Shown: positions 62,942-64,000 of the stretch, piece after piece
Position numbering within the stretch: the first letter of the stretch is position 1
How the letters are laid out: every line of letters starts with the position of its first letter
The notes under the pieces: model-generated
What the model was told of the DNA's origin: nothing
The model's input: the letters and a program-made list of their open reading frames with translations, nothing else
The model's database searches: none
Position numbers and translations under genes: made by a program
Origin: UBA6168 sp964423205
Lineage (GTDB): Bacteria > Bacteroidota > Bacteroidia > Chitinophagales > Saprospiraceae
Assembly: GCA_964423205.1 (NCBI GenBank)
Contig: CAYRDX010000011.1
Coordinates: 16,420 to 80,419 of the forward strand
DNA: 64,000 nucleotides
Direction: 5' to 3'

Positions 62942-62987
62942 TACCCCATATACACTTTGAATTATAATCCAATCACCGATTAAACCC

Positions 62988-63929
62988 ATGAGCATGAAAA
63001 AGTTAGTTTTACTCATTGCTGTTGTTTTCCTGGTAAAGACAGCTTACAGCCAGGAGCAGGCAGCCGTGTTTTCGCACTATCATTTGAGTCCGATTCTGGT
63101 TTCACCAGCCGTGGCAGGTTATAATGAAATCCACCAGATTCAGATGAATATCAGGAGCCAGTGGACAGGATTTCCCGAAGCTCCCAAAACCTATGCTATT
63201 GGCTACAACGGTCCGGTGAGCAAGACCCTCGGCCTTGGTGCCAGCCTCCTTTCGGAGAACATTGGCAATCAAACTAAATTCCGTTTCCAGCTCAATTATG
63301 CCTTCCGCTATGAATGGGATAATTTCAAACTGGGAGCTGGTTTTTCAACTGAATTTCACAATATCAAAACCGCCAATTCCGTACTGAGCAACCCGCTCTA
63401 CGATCCGGGTGACCAGATTATCGAAGATGCGGTTGATGGAAACAAAATCTTCGATGCTGCATTGGGTTTCTGGGGAACTGTTTCTGATAAAACATTCATA
63501 GGCCTCACATTCTCAAACCTCGTAGTGGCCAAGATTGGTGACATTGAATCCGGCGACCCGCAGGGTTCTTTCTTCAGTTTTGTGTTGGTGAATTTCGGCC
63601 ATGAGTTCGACATTGAACCTTATAGTTTTAAAATAGTGCCCAGTGTGATGGTGCATCGCATCAAGGACAAACCTTTCCAGGCAGATTTTAACCTGAAAGG
63701 CTCCTTCATCGAAGACCGCCTGATTGCCGGAATTTCCTACCGTGCCGGCCTGGGTGGTGCGGTTGGCCTGCTGTTGGGCACCAACATCGATGTGTTCAAA
63801 CTGTACTACAGCTACGACGTGAGCTTCCAGAACGTGCAGCAGTACAATGGCGGCACGCATGAAGTGACGCTGGCCTTTGATTTCGACAGTGGCCGCAAGC
63901 GATTTGACAGAACTCCGGCCAGAAGATAA
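62988..63929 (+). CDS. PorP/SprF-family type IX secretion membrane protein
   Basis: This 313-residue protein has a signal peptide (MKKLVLLIAVVFLVKTAYS); ATG 62994 is an alternative start. The family motif FSHYHLSPILVSPAVAGYNE, GFPEAPKTYAIGYNGP and a beta-barrel-like pattern follow. SprF-like proteins are needed for secretion or attachment of the adjacent SprB-like adhesin, so pairing with the gene at 56598 is expected. The remaining 71 bases to the window end show nothing. Confidence 0.9.
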   Translation: MSMKKLVLLIAVVFLVKTAYSQEQAAVFSHYHLSPILVSPAVAGYNEIHQIQMNIRSQWTGFPEAPKTYAIGYNGPVSKTLGLGASLLSENIGNQTKFRFQLNYAFRYEWDNFKLGAGFSTEFHNIKTANSVLSNPLYDPGDQIIEDAVDGNKIFDAALGFWGTVSDKTFIGLTFSNLVVAKIGDIESGDPQGSFFSFVLVNFGHEFDIEPYSFKIVPSVMVHRIKDKPFQADFNLKGSFIEDRLIAGISYRAGLGGAVGLLLGTNIDVFKLYYSYDVSFQNVQQYNGGTHEVTLAFDFDSGRKRFDRTPARR

Positions 63930-64000
63930 AAGGGTAGTGATTGGATTAAGGAACGACTAAGAAACAACTTCACGAATTGGAGGCCTAACGGTTACTAAAC

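Noticed and set aside
1..64000. tRNA, rRNA and cobalamin riboswitch search by eye
   Set aside because: No cloverleaf, rRNA segment or B12-box was recognised, including upstream of kamD and kamE; a covariance-model search would be needed to be sure.

Overview
The window looks like a chromosomal segment of a Bacteroidota bacterium, most likely near Saprospiria or Chitinophagia. This rests on gene content: type IX secretion (T9SS) sorting domains, a PorP/SprF-family protein next to a giant SprB-repeat adhesin, a GlnRS, SPII lipoproteins, a Bacteroidota-style CcmB/CcmC/CcmD set, and several TAnnTTTG-like promoter motifs. The placement is an inference. No rRNA or tRNA gene and no CRISPR array was found.

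Layout. 1-11.5 kb holds mixed housekeeping genes: a truncated secreted protein, an XdhC and nucleotidyltransferase pair, a flippase, kynureninase, cytochrome c maturation genes, glutamate dehydrogenase and a lipoprotein. 11.6-19.5 kb holds glnS, a serpin, a plasmid-type Rep initiator homologue, a TlpA-like thioredoxin and a serine hydrolase. 19.9-48.0 kb is a catabolic island. On the minus strand, reading from 36.8 down to 21.1 kb, lie bcrC, bcrB, bcrA, bcrD, an acyl-CoA ligase, an extra BcrB/HgdB-like protein, a fused ketopantoate-reductase-like plus BadG-type ATPase, a thiolase, had, oah, dch and kamE. On the plus strand lie an SDR dehydrogenase, a U32 protein with a ferredoxin, and kal, kce, kdd, kamA, kamB, kamC and kamD. 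48.4-64 kb holds a GH13 lipoprotein, yraN, pgi (broken by a 10-N assembly gap), an intradiol-dioxygenase-like lipoprotein, an acyltransferase, an asparaginase, a LuxR regulator, two cohesin-domain T9SS cargo proteins and the PorP/SprF protein.

How the genes fit together. BcrCBAD is a class I ATP-dependent benzoyl-CoA reductase. Dch, Had and Oah then carry the dienoyl-CoA to 3-hydroxypimelyl-CoA, and the SDR and thiolase could finish conversion to glutaryl-CoA plus acetyl-CoA. KamA, KamDE, Kdd, Kce and Kal form the lysine fermentation route from lysine to crotonyl-CoA, with KamB and KamC as probable KamDE maintenance proteins. The two routes are physically interleaved: kamE sits at the end of the benzoyl-CoA operon and kamD lies about 25 kb away on the other strand. 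Inside the benzoyl-CoA operon is a second, unexplained reductase/dehydratase module (26.9-30.0 kb), whose activator ATPase is fused to an oxidoreductase domain.

The most unusual structural signal is intergenic. Nearly every gap over about 50 bp in the catabolic island, and many elsewhere, is filled with word-like repeats from about eight families. They are often inverted, and several families share a small CCC-N-GGG palindromic core. One copy has altered the C terminus of the fusion protein.
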